Shown: positions 35,515 to 47,553 of the stretch, one piece after another | Position numbering within the stretch: position 1 is the first letter of the stretch | How the letters are laid out: each line of letters opens with the position of its first letter | Source: Allacma fusca | Lineage: Eukaryota; Arthropoda; Collembola; Symphypleona; Sminthuridae | Assembly: GCA_947179485.1 (NCBI GenBank) | Contig: OX359245.1 | Location: 74,449,067-74,513,066, forward strand | Length of the DNA stretch: 64,000 bases | Direction of reading: 5' to 3' | Made by a program: the position numbers and the translations under genes | The notes under the pieces: model-generated | The model's database searches: none | Told to the model about the DNA's origin: nothing | The model's input: the letters and a program-made list of their open reading frames with translations, nothing else

Positions 35515-36905
35515 TCAAATAAAACCTTTGCTCATTGTCAGTTTCGGAACGATGTTTCCAAATCCTGAAGCCTTTAAAGAAATACCATCTAACTCCGCGG
35601 GGTACAACCTCTTGTAATAAATGAAATCTAACACAAATGAATAAATTTCATTTTCAGATGGAAGTCTACCGTTACGACTTTCCAATATATTCATTCCACT
35701 ACTGGTTGTCACTGGTTCCTTGGACTTCAAAGTGACTCGCACTGAGCTGCTAGTAGCAAACCGGTTGTGCGTATCCAGATGGTAATGAAGCTTCCTCACA
35801 AAACACCTGCTAAGACTGTTGATATCATCTTTCAAATGCTGCCATTGGCAAACTGTACGCCGCCCTGTTGAAAAAAATTTGTACTAATGATAACTACATC
35901 AATATGTTAAACCCAGGCAAATAAAGCTGGGAGGAATAATGTTAATAAAATGTTTTAAGGTCAAATTTTCAGAAAACGTACCTTTAAACGAAATTGACTG
36001 ACTTACTGTGTCAGTGCAGTAACGTGTTTTAACAACGTCATCGTCATTTAGCTCCGCTTTCCTCCGAATGTCCAAGGCTTCAACCCATGGGTCCTTTCCT
36101 GTATTGATCTCACTGATTGCTCTTGCCAGGTAATCCTGGCTGAGAGTCAACACATTATGCAAAGTATAAATCCTACATCTCAAACGAAGCTCTCTCCCGA
36201 TCTGTCCTCCGTAACCTGGGAGATTCTGGAATTTCAGCTTGTTAAGCAAACGGTGGGATGGACCCGGAATGATGGCGATCCCTTTGGGCTTATTTAGTGC
36301 ACAAGCCATTTTTGCCGTCAGTTTATTCCCTCCAACGCCGAAAGAGCATTCGTATCCAGTGTTTCGTAGGACATTTCCCATCAATTTCTGGGCAATCACT
36401 GCTCCGTGTACGAATTTGATTTCCTTTTGGTAGTGGACGTTGTTCCAGTCCGTCCGTTCAATTCTATCCATTAGGGCTTCTTGGTAAATCAATTGGTCCC
36501 AGCCTTCCAAAATTACAACTGGTTCTCCGGCATAGGGATCCGGACAATTTTCCTTTTGAGACAGTGTTAGCCTCTCCACCTCGAATTTCTCGGGCAACGA
36601 GCCCGCCATGATAGACATGCGTCGAAATACCAAATTCGTAACGTCGATGTAGAACTCGTCATTAGAAGATTTCTCTATGATAACGTCGTTCCCGTCTTCG
36701 AAAGACTCCTTGAAGTTCCTTAGGACGCTTAATATCTGGTCTGACTCCTACAATGGTGTCTCCGTGTCAACGAGTCCATCCTTGATCCCAGAACGCAAAA
36801 CCAGAAGGTCTCTATCTATTTGCTCAAAGCAAAGTTCCTTTGCTCTATCGAGACGCATTTCTCTGGAAATGCCCAAGTTCCTGGCTGCATAATTGACAGA
36901 CAATA
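35515..36905 (-). pseudogene. POLH: DNA polymerase eta-like gene, 5'-truncated
   Basis: Two exons are visible: 36905-35982, then 35864-35515 after a 117-base intron (G|GTACGT donor, CAG acceptor, phase 1). The first starts LSVNYAARNLGISREMR (compare VSYEARAFGVTR in Pol eta). It then has SSNDEFYIDVTN where SIDEAYVDLT holds the catalytic Asp-Glu pair, GYECSFGVGGNKLTAKMACA and NKPKG, as in the Y-family palm, and LPGYGGQIG in the thumb. The second exon is the little-finger domain (WQHLKDDINSL...NRFATSSSVRV). Pol eta bypasses UV lesions in the nucleus. The N-terminal exons with the first metal-binding Asp are absent from the window, which holds transposons instead. An in-frame TAG lies at about 36750, where the 13 kb remnant has CAG. 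It is probably a non-functional duplicate; the TAG abuts a possible acceptor, so a spliced form cannot be fully excluded. Confidence 0.8.
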
Positions 36906-36971
36906 TTCTGGAATTATTTCGAAAATGATTAAATACAAACCAGGCGTGTCGACATGTGCATGCAGGGTTTG

Positions 36972-37585
36972 TCGATTTTTAAATGCCTTGGCGTAAATGG
37001 CAATTTAGGCAGGCATACAGTATTTGGCAGGCATTAAGGGCATTTATTCCCACGGGCATAAAATGATTTTTAGGGTGGCGTCAGCCCCCTAGTAAAATAG
37101 CCTTGTCTGTACGTCCGTACGTCCGTACGTCCGTGTGTCCCTCCGCACGATTACGCAAAAACTACTGAACCGATTTCAATGAAATGTTTTATGTGCATTA
37201 CTTGTTTCAAAAGTAAGGCTAAGTTCGTATTTGGTTGAAATCGGCTGGATAGTTTTTTTGAAAAAAATTCTTGAAATTTTCGACTTTATGTCAAATGACT
37301 GTTATCTCTAAAACTACTGAATCGATTTCAATGAAACTTTTTGTGAATATTGCTAATGTAAAACGTAATGATTACTGTCTATTTGGTTGAAATCGGCCTG
37401 ATAGTTTTTTCGAAAACAATTCTGAAATTTCCAAAAAAACGAAAATTTTTCCTACTTTGACGGCCGCGGCTGACGCCACCCTACGCGAAGCCTCAAATTA
37501 TCGCGTAGCGATGATTTTTTATGCCATACTGGCAGAATTGGCATTTAATATATTTTGCCTTGGCAAAATTGGCATAAATTAGCGA
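36972..37585. repeat. Fragment of GGCATTTT-type MITE with a nested element
   Basis: The start CAGGGTTTGTCGATTTTTAA and internal TTGGCAGGCATTAAGGGCAT resemble the 24679-25714 family. The right end (TTGGCATAAATTAGCG) is not a clean inverted partner. It is split by the insert at 37074-37509. Confidence 0.5.
37074..37509. mobile_element. Inserted repeat with GGGTGGCGTCAGCC inverted motif
   Basis: The left end GGGTGGCGTCAGCC recurs inverted at about 37468-37481. The right side continues to GCGTAGCG. The flanking direct repeat is ATGATTTTTA/ATGATTTTTTA. Inside are (TCCGTACG)n and two tandem copies of a stretch with AACTACTGAA.CGATTTCAATGAAA. The class is unknown. Confidence 0.55.
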
Positions 37586-38830
37586 TGCGTGGGAGAAAAC
37601 TACGCCCCGGTGTAGATTATTACGCACAGATTTTTACGTGGAGAAAATTCCGCCGGAGAATTTTACGCCAGGTGAGAGAAATTTACGGTGAGAAAATTCC
37701 ACCGGAGATTATTACGCTGCATTTTAAATTACGCCCGAAAAAAAACAATATAACTGCCAAGATTAATGTTTTCAGTAGAATTTTCTGAGACTTTGTCAGT
37801 ACAAATTGTTCCAGCGAATTCTTTAAATTCATAATACCAACTAGAGCATCTCGGGCTGTGATAAAAGAGCTTGAAAACCAGTAAAAGCCCGTGAAAAATT
37901 CCGAGGGGTGCATGCAGGATCAACGGTTGTGAATCCATGTATGTACATATACTTAAATTCATTGAACAAATTTTACCTTTGAAACAAAGCGCGACTTAGT
38001 GTGGTGGACTTCTAGCAATTATTGGTTTATTGCATGCCTGACTTTATTATTTAGTAATAGTTTTATTTCGCTATTCATTGCTGGGGACAATTCCATGTTG
38101 TCTAGAAGATAAATCGTACAAATAATCACGTATTGGTATTGAAAATCCAGAACTTATCATTGCAACAAACTCAGGAAAATCACCAGAAGTGCTTACCAAA
38201 GCCGAAATTAAATATTTTGTTGACATTAAATATCAACGAATTACATTACAGGAAAAATCGTAAGTTTGGAAAAACAGATACTGCTTGACAATAGGTTTCT
38301 ATAAATCATGTGCAGTACAATCAGGCCAACGAGGGTCATCAATTCTGGCCAAACATAATTATAAGAATTGTGCAGTGAAAGCAACCCCAGCTATTTACCA
38401 ATTTCATTTAAAAAAGTCTCAAATGCAAAATTTAATGAACAAATTGTTCTGGGTATAGGTACGGAATAACAAGCTGAACTGGTATTTGCAGAAGGGCCAC
38501 AGGCTTTTTTAAATTTTGCGGGCCGGGCTTTATCGCTGAACTTCAAATTCGGACCGGGCGGGCACGGGTATTTTTATATTTACGGGCCACGGGACTAAAA
38601 TATCCCACGGGGAGATACTCTAATACCAGTCATAATGGTTGGGTGCTACTACATATAAATGGCATGAAGATGAGAAGGTTAAAACGAGGTTGGGATAAAA
38701 ATCTCCGGCAGAATTTGATCCGCGTATTTATCTCCACCCGAGCGTAAATAACTCCCGCGGAGTTTTCACGGCGTACAAATCTCGGCGTAAAAATCCCCAG
38801 CGGAATTTTCTCCGAACACGGTATACTTAT
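37586..38830. repeat. Mixed repeat debris
   Basis: Bases 37590-37735 and 38690-38820 share words such as GGAGAAAATTCCGCCGGAG in loosely inverted arrangement, which suggests the two ends of a decayed element. A GC-rich GGGCCGGGC/GGGCGGGCACGGG patch lies at 38515-38640. No gene is recognised between them. Confidence 0.4.
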
Positions 38831-38929
38831 ACATGAGAGTATCCCTACAAGAGCTAAAAGCTCTTTTAAAAGAGGTGTTTACATAAAAAATTTATATACC
38901 ATGGTGATAAACATGAATGTGTCCAAATA

Positions 38930-40070
38930 TTTTACACGTGCATAGATTATGCACTTATTTGGGACTCTCTCCATAGAAGTGCGTGTATAGGTGCTCTCGT
39001 TCAAAGTTGGTATAATCATCATATTTTCTACACAACGTGTATTTTTTATAAAATGATGTAAATAATTTACGGCGAAATTAACAAGCGGCTAAGGATTTAA
39101 ATATGTTCTCACATGTTATCTGGATTGGTAACTATTCCAGGGTCATTTCGTCCGCCAACCTCTCCGTATTCAATTTTTGTCCATAGTTGATGCTCGAAGC
39201 AGTCAACATCTAAGAGTACGATGACTCTATCATTGTTATCCTGATGTGCCATTATACCTGAAATTTAAATAATTATTACATACTAAAAAATTGAGTTTTT
39301 CATTCAATGAATTGTTCATGGGCTCTGGTTCTGTATAATTTTTCTTTGATGAATTTCTACCGGAATGCCACGTTGCACTTTCCGCCTACCCGTGGCACCC
39401 TGTATTTTTTTGTAGAGTTTTCGAGCTTTTAGAGCACATTTTGACAACTGAAAGAAAATATTTCTTTGCAAATGGTGTACTTAGGATGAGTTTGCCAACT
39501 GTTTTCTATAGGGAGAGAATAATTTTTCAGGGCACTGTAATTAACAGTTAAGTAATATCTCAGAGATTTTCGAATTTTTACCCCATTCTCACAGTGTTAG
39601 AAAAATCCATGTCAATGCTTCTGTATGGAGTTTTCAGGTTTCGTTATACTCTAAATAATTACATATTTTCAAAGATGCAAAGTTTTCAAGATTCAAAAAC
39701 AAATGGAAAGTGTTGTCATACCCTCTTATAGATTTTGCAAAAACAATACACCAACTCACTTACAGGATTTAAAATGTATATATATCCAGTAATTTTAAAA
39801 TTTTTTCGTCCTTACACTAGCTCACATTCAATCACTCTTTGCAGTTTAACTTCGGACTGCTTAAAAAATCTGGGTGATTGAGATAGCTGGAGTGGATGTA
39901 CATACTCTGAATTACGCACTTTTGTAATCATTACCTTTATTGCAATGCTATGCGGTTGAGATTGCCCTTGCTATTGTCACATGTACATAGCTAAATTAAT
40001 TCCTACGGTCATACACTGCATAAGTGCTAATCAAATTCTCAAGGGTAGTTGATCTTATAATGAATCAAAG
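38930..40070. repeat. Unit C copy of the 13.8-16.3 kb block
   Basis: This is collinear with 13840-14550 and 15800-16270 and lacks the palindromic insert, so it serves as its empty-site reference near 39595. No conserved ORF was found. Confidence 0.65.
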
Positions 40071-41585
40071 AAGTGCAACTTCATCGCTTACCCAACACAA
40101 ATTGTTGCTCAAATGACAATAAAAGCTGACGGGTGGGAATACAAATGGAAAGCATTTGACATTTCTGTCATTGAAGCAGGAAAGGATTCCCTCGGATTTA
40201 TTTTGTGACTTCTGGAATGTCAGCATAGTGTAGATTAGAGTATATATAACAACAATAAAAACAGTTTGCATCCTCGGTGTTTTAAGAGGGCAAAAGGCCA
40301 AGATGAATAATCGATTGTAGAAATAATGGTATGCAGAATGTTTCACTATGAATCCAAAATGTGTATCATTTTGCATTTACACCTAGTATATGCATAGACT
40401 GTTAAAAACAGCTTCCAGTACTGTCTGTGTGCGGATTAGCACTACAGGCTTAGATAAGGATCATCAAAGAGTATTTATTTTCCTTGCTGTGCTTATGGTC
40501 GGTTGGTTCAAAAATAATTTTGGGCAGATTTTCTGTAAAATAATTTTGAATCATTTCATGTATTCTTTTTAAATTCATGCACAGAGTAACCTCTTCGTAT
40601 TACCGCTATTGGAAACTTCTAAAATAGTCATTTGATTGTTTGGTCCCTGCGATTCCTCCATATAGTATTATGCCAAATGATTTCCGAATAGTGAGCTTCC
40701 TAATAGTCACAAAAGCTCTATTGTCTGGTATATTTTCAGACCCGAAGCCCGAATGATATGCCACCCTGCATAAAGTCACACAGGTTTGAAAAATCTATGT
40801 ATGTACAACTATTCTAAAAGTAAGATGATACATAGCATGTGTTCATTTTTGTCCATTGTAGTTCTATAGATACACATTACATTTATTTGTACACGAGATT
40901 TTCCCTGAAAGAAAGATTGTATCCTTGAATTAAATCATCGAATTACCAAGTGTTAAAACTGAAGGTATATGAAAATACCCGAAAAATTCGGTAATGATTC
41001 TTTCGTAAAGATGCAGAAATCCAGTACTGGATAACCTTGAAAGTTTTTATAAGTTTTAAATGACTTTTAGCTTATTGTCAAATTAATGTCTTCAGATTTC
41101 AATTTGAGAATTGCTTAAATAAATAAAACAAAAGTTAGGCTTGTAAGATTTCTTCCATCGTTATATGCTTAAGTTATTGGGGTTGAAGTTACATAGCGCC
41201 AGACGTTACACTGTCAATGAGTGGGATTCCTTCTCTCTTATGGAGTTCATGTATCTGATTTGTTTGTGCACTTACTGACAAGCAGTGCATGACTCACTCA
41301 GCTTATGAAATGTTTTCATAAAGAAAAGCCAAGCTGTTTCAACATTCATACTCCCACTCTTCCGATGGGGCAGATTTTATTACTGGTGACTTTTTTTCTG
41401 CTCAATCTGAATACTGATTGTGAGTGGTCCTTTATCTTGACTTTTTTAGTCAATGAGTCAACTTACCCTCAATTATCATTATGCTGCCTTATAATCTAAC
41501 AAATGTCCATATTTTATTATTATCCTAATTTTTGACACTTTCAATACCTACAAATCGAGTTAAAATCAGATTGAAACTTGTAAAC
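40071..41585. other. Intergenic, nothing recognised
   Basis: A 104-codon - strand ORF (40065-40376) has hydrophobic stretches but no known domain and no paralogue in unit A. I see no other structure beyond AT-rich sequence. Confidence 0.4.
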
Positions 41586-41727
41586 AGTGCTCGGAAAGGG
41601 TACGAAAAATCGGTAACTGTACCCGTATCCGTACCCGAAGTGCGGGTATTGCAATATCTGGTATCTATACCCGTACCCATACTCGAGTATCTGCATACAA
41701 ATTTTTCATACCCGTACCCGCAATGTA
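41586..41727. mobile_element. Truncated GTACCC-family MITE
   Basis: It begins CAGTGCTCGGAAAGGGTACG and matches the first 140 bases of the 19403 element, including TGCGGGTATTGCAATATCTG, then stops at CCCGCAATGTAA. The right half is missing. Confidence 0.8.
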
Positions 41728-42009
41728 AAAAATTGGTTTCCCTTGCCTGCATCACAAATTGAGGTCACACTCCTCGTAACGTGAAGCAAAGCCAATAAAA
41801 ATTTTTGAGGATACATATTTTGACCGCAAGGATTTTTTTTTGAAATTTATTTGGATGGTATGAACTTTCAGGAGCTTTTCGGGGAGCTATCTGCTGAGAA
41901 TTGTGAGCCTGTGCCGAACGAATGAAGTGCAAGTTTGGAGGAATTCATCCTAATAGAGCATAGATGCGGAAAATCGCAGTTTCAGTTCAAATCAAGTATG
42001 ATCGAAGGA

Positions 42010-42640
42010 CATCTTGAGATTGGCTGGAACTTCAGTGTGACTTGGAACTCGAGTTAGAACTCATGAGTAGCTTCCAACTCCAGCCAATTTAAAAGTTTGG
42101 CTTGAACTCGAGTACAACTTGAATTTCTAGTTTAAACTCGAGTTCAACTTGAACTTGAAGTTTGAACTCTAATATAACTTCAAATTTGAATTTAAATCCA
42201 AGTGCAACTTAAACTGTGCGAGTTTAAATTCTAACTTTAAATTCTAAGTTTGAACTCTAATATAACTTCAAATTTGAATTTAAATCCAAGAGCAACTTAA
42301 ACTGTGCGAGTTTAGATTCTAATGCAACTAGAATTTCGTGTATGAACTCGAGTGTAACTTGAACTGCGAATTTAAGTTCGAGTGTAACTTGAACTACGAC
42401 TTTAAGTTCGAGTGTAACTTGAACTTTGAGTTTAAATTCAAATGTAACTAGAACTTCGAGTATGAAATCCAATGTAACTAGAACCTCGAGTTTAAATTCG
42501 AATGCAACCAGAACTTCGAGTTCAAATTCGAGTGTAACTGGGACTTCGAGGTCAAATTCGACTGTAACTTGAACTTCAATTTCAAATTCGAGTGTAACTT
42601 GAACTTCAAGTTTGAACACTTCACCGACAATACATTTGTA
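42010..42640. repeat. 30-bp minisatellite (GAGTGTAACTTGAACT... unit)
   Basis: About 20 degenerate copies of a 30-base unit built from GTAACTTGAACTTCGAGTTT-like words occur. The period is a multiple of three, so the - strand is open for 133 codons (42257-42658) and reads a ten-residue repeat of the form VQVTLEFELE. The ORF is most likely a by-product of the repeat. A direct TATAACTTCAAATTTGAA duplication at about 42172 and 42260 shows a recent slippage step. Confidence 0.85.
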
Positions 42641-42659
42641 CGCACAATTCACACTCATT

Positions 42660-43507
42660 TACAGTTAGTGAGCTCGAGTGCAGTGAGCCATTAACTACAG
42701 GAAATAAGTACAAGAGCAAGATGAGTGTGAGTTGATGGTTCTCGTAGTGCATGGCTCGAGAGTGGAGTGCGTCTGAGATGTAGCGCCCATCAGTGCCTCA
42801 GTCTCAAGTCTCAACTCAACTGCAAAAGTACAGTACAAATCGTATTTGCTCCTTTAAATCGTCGTCTCATACTTGCCCCTTCCGAGTCCACGGCGGTAAA
42901 TTCGAACGAAATTGAATATTGCACTCCTGAGTTTATACGCAAACCATTTGATAGTGTTATTTATTGGCGAGTTTTTTGCAAGACTGTTGGATTCCAATTG
43001 CAATGATTGCATAATAAAAACAGTCCCACGTATCTTTGAAGCATATCATTGGAAGGGAGTTAGTCACCTCAAATCCCGCTATCCCAGTAGCAAATTGTAA
43101 ATAGACCATTTGAGAATCCAAAGTAAACAACATTTATTGTTTGAGGGAATTAAGTACTTACTTACTTACTTACGTCTACAACAAATATTATTTTACCGGA
43201 TTTTTCGCCCTTAATGCACATTCCCATAACCGGAATCCGCTGGTACTATAGGGTGTGACGTGTGAGAGGAACATGCAACCGAATTCTGTCACATTTAATT
43301 CCCTCGAAAGTATCTTCCGGACTGAATTGTAAGATCATGACAGGGATTAAAATCGAATCTTGAGGAGGAAAGTGTCTACGGCGGAGAGATTTGACGTCGA
43401 ATCTTGGAACGACAGTTCCTGTCTGTCTTCAATTTACGTTTTGTTTTTGTAAGGCAGAGCCTTAATAATTGTCAATTGTCTAATTTCCCGGTAATTTTGT
43501 CCCCGAA
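42660..43507. other. Upstream region and likely 5' UTR of the MFSD6-like gene
   Basis: No TE with clear ends is seen. A (TACT)n microsatellite lies at about 43153-43172. Short ORFs (42767-43006) lack motifs. The transporter start codon follows at 43508, so the promoter and any non-coding first exon should lie here, but I cannot identify a TATA box or initiator with confidence. Confidence 0.4.
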
Positions 43508-46500
43508 ATGTCGCTCATGAGGATTGACATTAAATTGTTGCCGGTCAAGGCACATTACTTCTTTTATTTTGGGGGTAAGTTCACTTCAGCCAATTTTTTT
43601 TTAAATTTAATAAATTAATAATTACAAAACCTACTAATAAAATTAATTAATCAAAATTGTCCGCTGCCAGACTCTTGTTAATTTTGGTTCCCGAAATTAT
43701 GAGGTCAGTAGGGACTATTGAATATTATAGGTTTTATGAATTGTTCAATTTTAGTAAAAATTGCGGTTTAAATGTGTTATTTGTATGGGATTTGTATCAA
43801 GTTATTTTAAAATGAGGTCAACTTTATATATTTTTTGTATTTATAGCTCTTCAACTCCTCCGAACATTTCGAATTTAAGCCCGGAATAATGAATAATGAC
43901 AGCAAAAAATTTTTAATTTAAAACAAAATTTGAAGAACATAATTTCAATTTTTGCTACAACTTAATCAAAATTATGGGGAAAAATTTGATTTTGAGTAAA
44001 TGTTTTATAGGAAAAATATTAATGGGGGGGGGGGCTCATCAAATTTGAAAGAAAGAAATTTTTTAATAATTAATAGATCCTGTACCTGTCATGCTTTAGA
44101 ATGTTTCTGAGAATATTTGTTAATTTTGATTAATTTTAAACTTGCAGGAATGTCAGCTCTTTGGCCGTTTGTAAATGTGTTTGCCAAGCAGCTGGGGATC
44201 TCCTCCATGGAAACGGGATTAATATTTGGAGCTGCTCCGGTTGTAGCTACTATAGCTAAACCCCTATTTGGAGCGATTGGGGATCGCTTTAAGAAAAAGA
44301 AAATAATTTTCTTATTTTTTATCCTGCTGAATTTAATTTCATGTGCGTGTATGGCTTTTCTGGAGCAGAAGAGACCAGGTCGGCCGGTGATTTTTAAATG
44401 TACTTATGCTGGGACATCTATACGGCAGTGTGGGTCTGTGAATGCCCACTGTAACGAGTCTATTATTGATACGTTCAAGACAATAAAACGAAATACCTCG
44501 GACCTGGTCTCTCCCCCTACAGCCCTGTTCAATCAAGCTCCGGCGGAGATAGATGGGAGTCGTTTTGAGGAATGTTATGTGGAGTGCGAGATTCACAGTT
44601 TTGCCCACGGGGTCAAATTCTGCTCCAGCATTTTGGGCAATAATGCTCCTGGCGTGTGTGGCTTATGGGGCTGTCGGGACAATTTCGCTTCGGAGTACGA
44701 CTCCCATAGTGAACATCAACATGGGTCTTATTCCGATGAAGAAGACTATAGCGATCCCAGTTTGTATCTCCAGCCAACGATACTCCAATTTTCTGTACAA
44801 CTCAAGGTGTGTTTTACTGTTTTTAATAAAAAGTATATTCTCTCCCTCTGAATCACAAATCTGTTCACATTATACTAAATGAAAGTTAAGTAAATGTACG
44901 TTTCTAGAAGGAGGAAAGCTAATTTGTGTAACCCGTGTATGAGTTACCCTTAACATTTTACAAGGTTATTTATTGGATTAATCCTTGTGTGTATACAGAT
45001 TTGGGACGCTATATTCTTGCCTGGTCTTCACGGGGATGTAGCCAAGAACTGTCTGATTTTGCCAGTTGAAACTGTGGCTTTTGAGGGAGAGAGTGGACGT
45101 GCGGGTCTGTCGTGTCTGAATTCCTCCATTTTGCCTTACTGTTTCATTGACTGTCCGAACAACCCCGCTCTGAACTCTCATCTGGAGAGAGTTGTCGAAC
45201 ATGTGGATGTGTACGGCTCCGTCAATTTCTGGCTATATGGAACGCTCATTATTTTTTCCTTCGTGGCTATGGCAGTGGTTGCATCCACTGGGGATGCACT
45301 TTGCTTTCAGCTTCTTGGTAATTTTATTTGTTCGTGTGTATATAAATTAGTATTAAGTAATATTAGTTAAAGCCTGTCAAGTTATTGATAGCATTTCTTT
45401 AAATATCTGTAAGATTATTTCCAGAATTACTTTGAATATTGTTATTACAATTGGTTGAAATTATTTTTTAGGGGATAAACCACAGTACTACGGATCACAA
45501 AGACTTTACGGTGCCATTGGTTGGGGGTTGTTTGCATTGATCTCAGGTTTCCTTATTGATACCGTTAGCGGTACAAAATTGTTGAAGGATTACACTCCAG
45601 CGTTTTATCTGATGGCTGGAATGCTCGTCCTGGATTTGGTGGTGTCGTACAAGTGGGATGTGAGTCTGTTCAATTGGTGTGAAACTCACATTAGTAATAA
45701 ATTCAATATACGCTGGGAATATTTTATTAAAAGAGAGCTATAAAGAGATCGACCCGAGAAAGGCTTTGATGAAAATGAAAATTAAGAGCTTACATTTTTT
45801 CACTAACAATATTTTAGGTCAAAGAATTCGACAAACCCAAATCGTTAAGAAGGAACGTGAGTACTTTACTGACTGACCTCCGAATCATTGTGTTCATTGC
45901 GGCGTGTATAATTATTGGAATGTGTACTGGACTACAGTGGAATTTTCTCATGTGGTGCGTGTATTTTTGTGCGGTTGTTTTAAACAAATTTCCTAATATA
46001 ATCTAAAATGTATTTAATATTTCTGGTTGAATTTCTTTCTAGGCATGTAGAAATTTTAGCGGAAGAAGGTGAGGAAAATTGTGACGTCCATGATACCAGA
46101 GTTAAGACTCTTCAAGGCCTTTTAAGTGCTGTTCAGTGTTTTGTTGGTGAACTCCCATTCTTCTATCTGTCTGGATGGTTTATCAAGAAACTGGGACAGA
46201 TTCACTGTATTACGATGGTTCTAGGAGTTTTTGGTGTTAGATTTATACTTTACTCCGTTATTAAAAATCCTTGGATGCTGTTGCCCGTGGAAGTCCTCCA
46301 GGGCTTAACATTTGGCGTCTTCTATTCAGCAATGACGTCCTATGCTAACAAAGTCAGTCCTACTGGGACTTCGGCCACTGTTCAGGGTATCTTCGGTGCT
46401 GCCTTCGAAGGACTGGGTTAGTTTCAAAGATTCAAGCTAATTATGCCTAAATATTACAGTAAACTGCTTTTATAATCGACTCCATTTAGCATTTTCTTAA

Positions 46501-47553
46501 TTTCTCCTACAACTGCATTCCTTAATAGCAGTTCCTGTAAAGAAACCATTCTGATGAGGAGATTTTTATAGACATAATGCAAGACAGATAATCAATGAGC
46601 ACGTAAAATAAAGTATGTCATATGTTTTCCTCTTTGGAGGCATTGCCCTTAATTGGAGTATACTGTAGGCTATGAAAGTAGGATTGTAAACTGTCCCCAG
46701 ACTGGAACTGTAAAATGTCAAACTTATTTGTGGTAGTTAAATATGTCATTCATAGTAAAAAAAATAATGCAGGGCATGCAGGCTCATTTTCCCAGTCAAC
46801 TCAATGGAATACTCGTACACAGAACGGATTGTGAGCTTTTACTGACATACGGCGAACTTTATAACCTTATAAGCTACCAAATTGGAATCTTGTAAAAGAG
46901 TATCGCAATACTATGTATATACACATTTCTTATTCTCACCATGTTATTAAGGTCCTGATAGGAGCTTGGCGTTGCCGCATTCACAACCAAGATATCGCAA
47001 TTTCTTGGTGAATTGGTTTGAATGGCTGCATTTGTTTTTTATTTGGTCAGGTGTTGCTGGTGGGAGCTTAGTCGGAGGTCTCATGTTCAACGCTTATGGA
47101 GGTGCCCAAGCATTTTTAATATTTGGATGCGGAGCTTTTGTATTTGCAGTACTTCATTGCCTAATCATGTTTGCCCTGAATCAGTCCAGTAGCTACCGTG
47201 GTGTTCAGCTGGGTAATTACGAATCTGTTTTTGAACATTTTACTTATTAATTTCCTTGTACTAGATATTTATATGATACCCACGATTCTAATTGTTCGAC
47301 ACTTTACCTATGCAACTGTAAGTGTATGTCCCAGTTTATGAGCAATTACATTCTAAATTACCGCATCTCTAGCATAACGGTTCAAAAAAGCATCATCGAA
47401 ACAGTTTTGATATTACAGAGGTTAACTGTAGCCAGCAGTTCCACATTTTATAGAAAAACTAAAAACATTGTAATTTTTGTAGGCATCCGAGAAACCGAAG
47501 GACAGGAAATGCACCAGATCACCGCGTCGAATTTGGAAGTGGACAGTGAATGA
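43508..47553 (+). CDS. MFSD6-like major facilitator transporter, eight exons
   Basis: The exons are 43508-43574, 44148-44806, 44999-45317, 45472-45659, 45818-45954, 46043-46416, 47051-47212 and 47483-47553. All introns are GT-AG with consistent phases, giving 658 residues. The start MSLMRIDIKLLPVKAHYFFYFGG matches the opening of MFSD6 (LLPVKAHYF at helix 1). Next come KPLFGAIGDRFKKKK (the MFS helix 2-3 loop), a large Cys-containing extracellular loop in exons 2-3, GDALCFQLLGDKPQYYGSQRLYGAIGWG (given here as the joined exon 3-4 region, abbreviated), GLQWNFLMWHVE, and a C-terminal half with several helices. MFSD6 proteins are plasma-membrane transporters of uncertain substrate. The frame used through exon 2 is the only one that fits the phase-0 junction. 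Nothing is broken. Confidence 0.9.

Noticed and set aside
40065-40376. 104-codon - strand ORF with hydrophobic stretches, considered as a further receptor exon
   Set aside because: It does not match any of the three receptor exons and has no paralogue at the equivalent place in unit A.
44553-44882. Alternative frame with a hydrophobic stretch inside MFSD6 exon 2
   Set aside because: It ends in a phase that does not fit the exon 3 junction, whereas the frame from exon 1 fits all eight exons.
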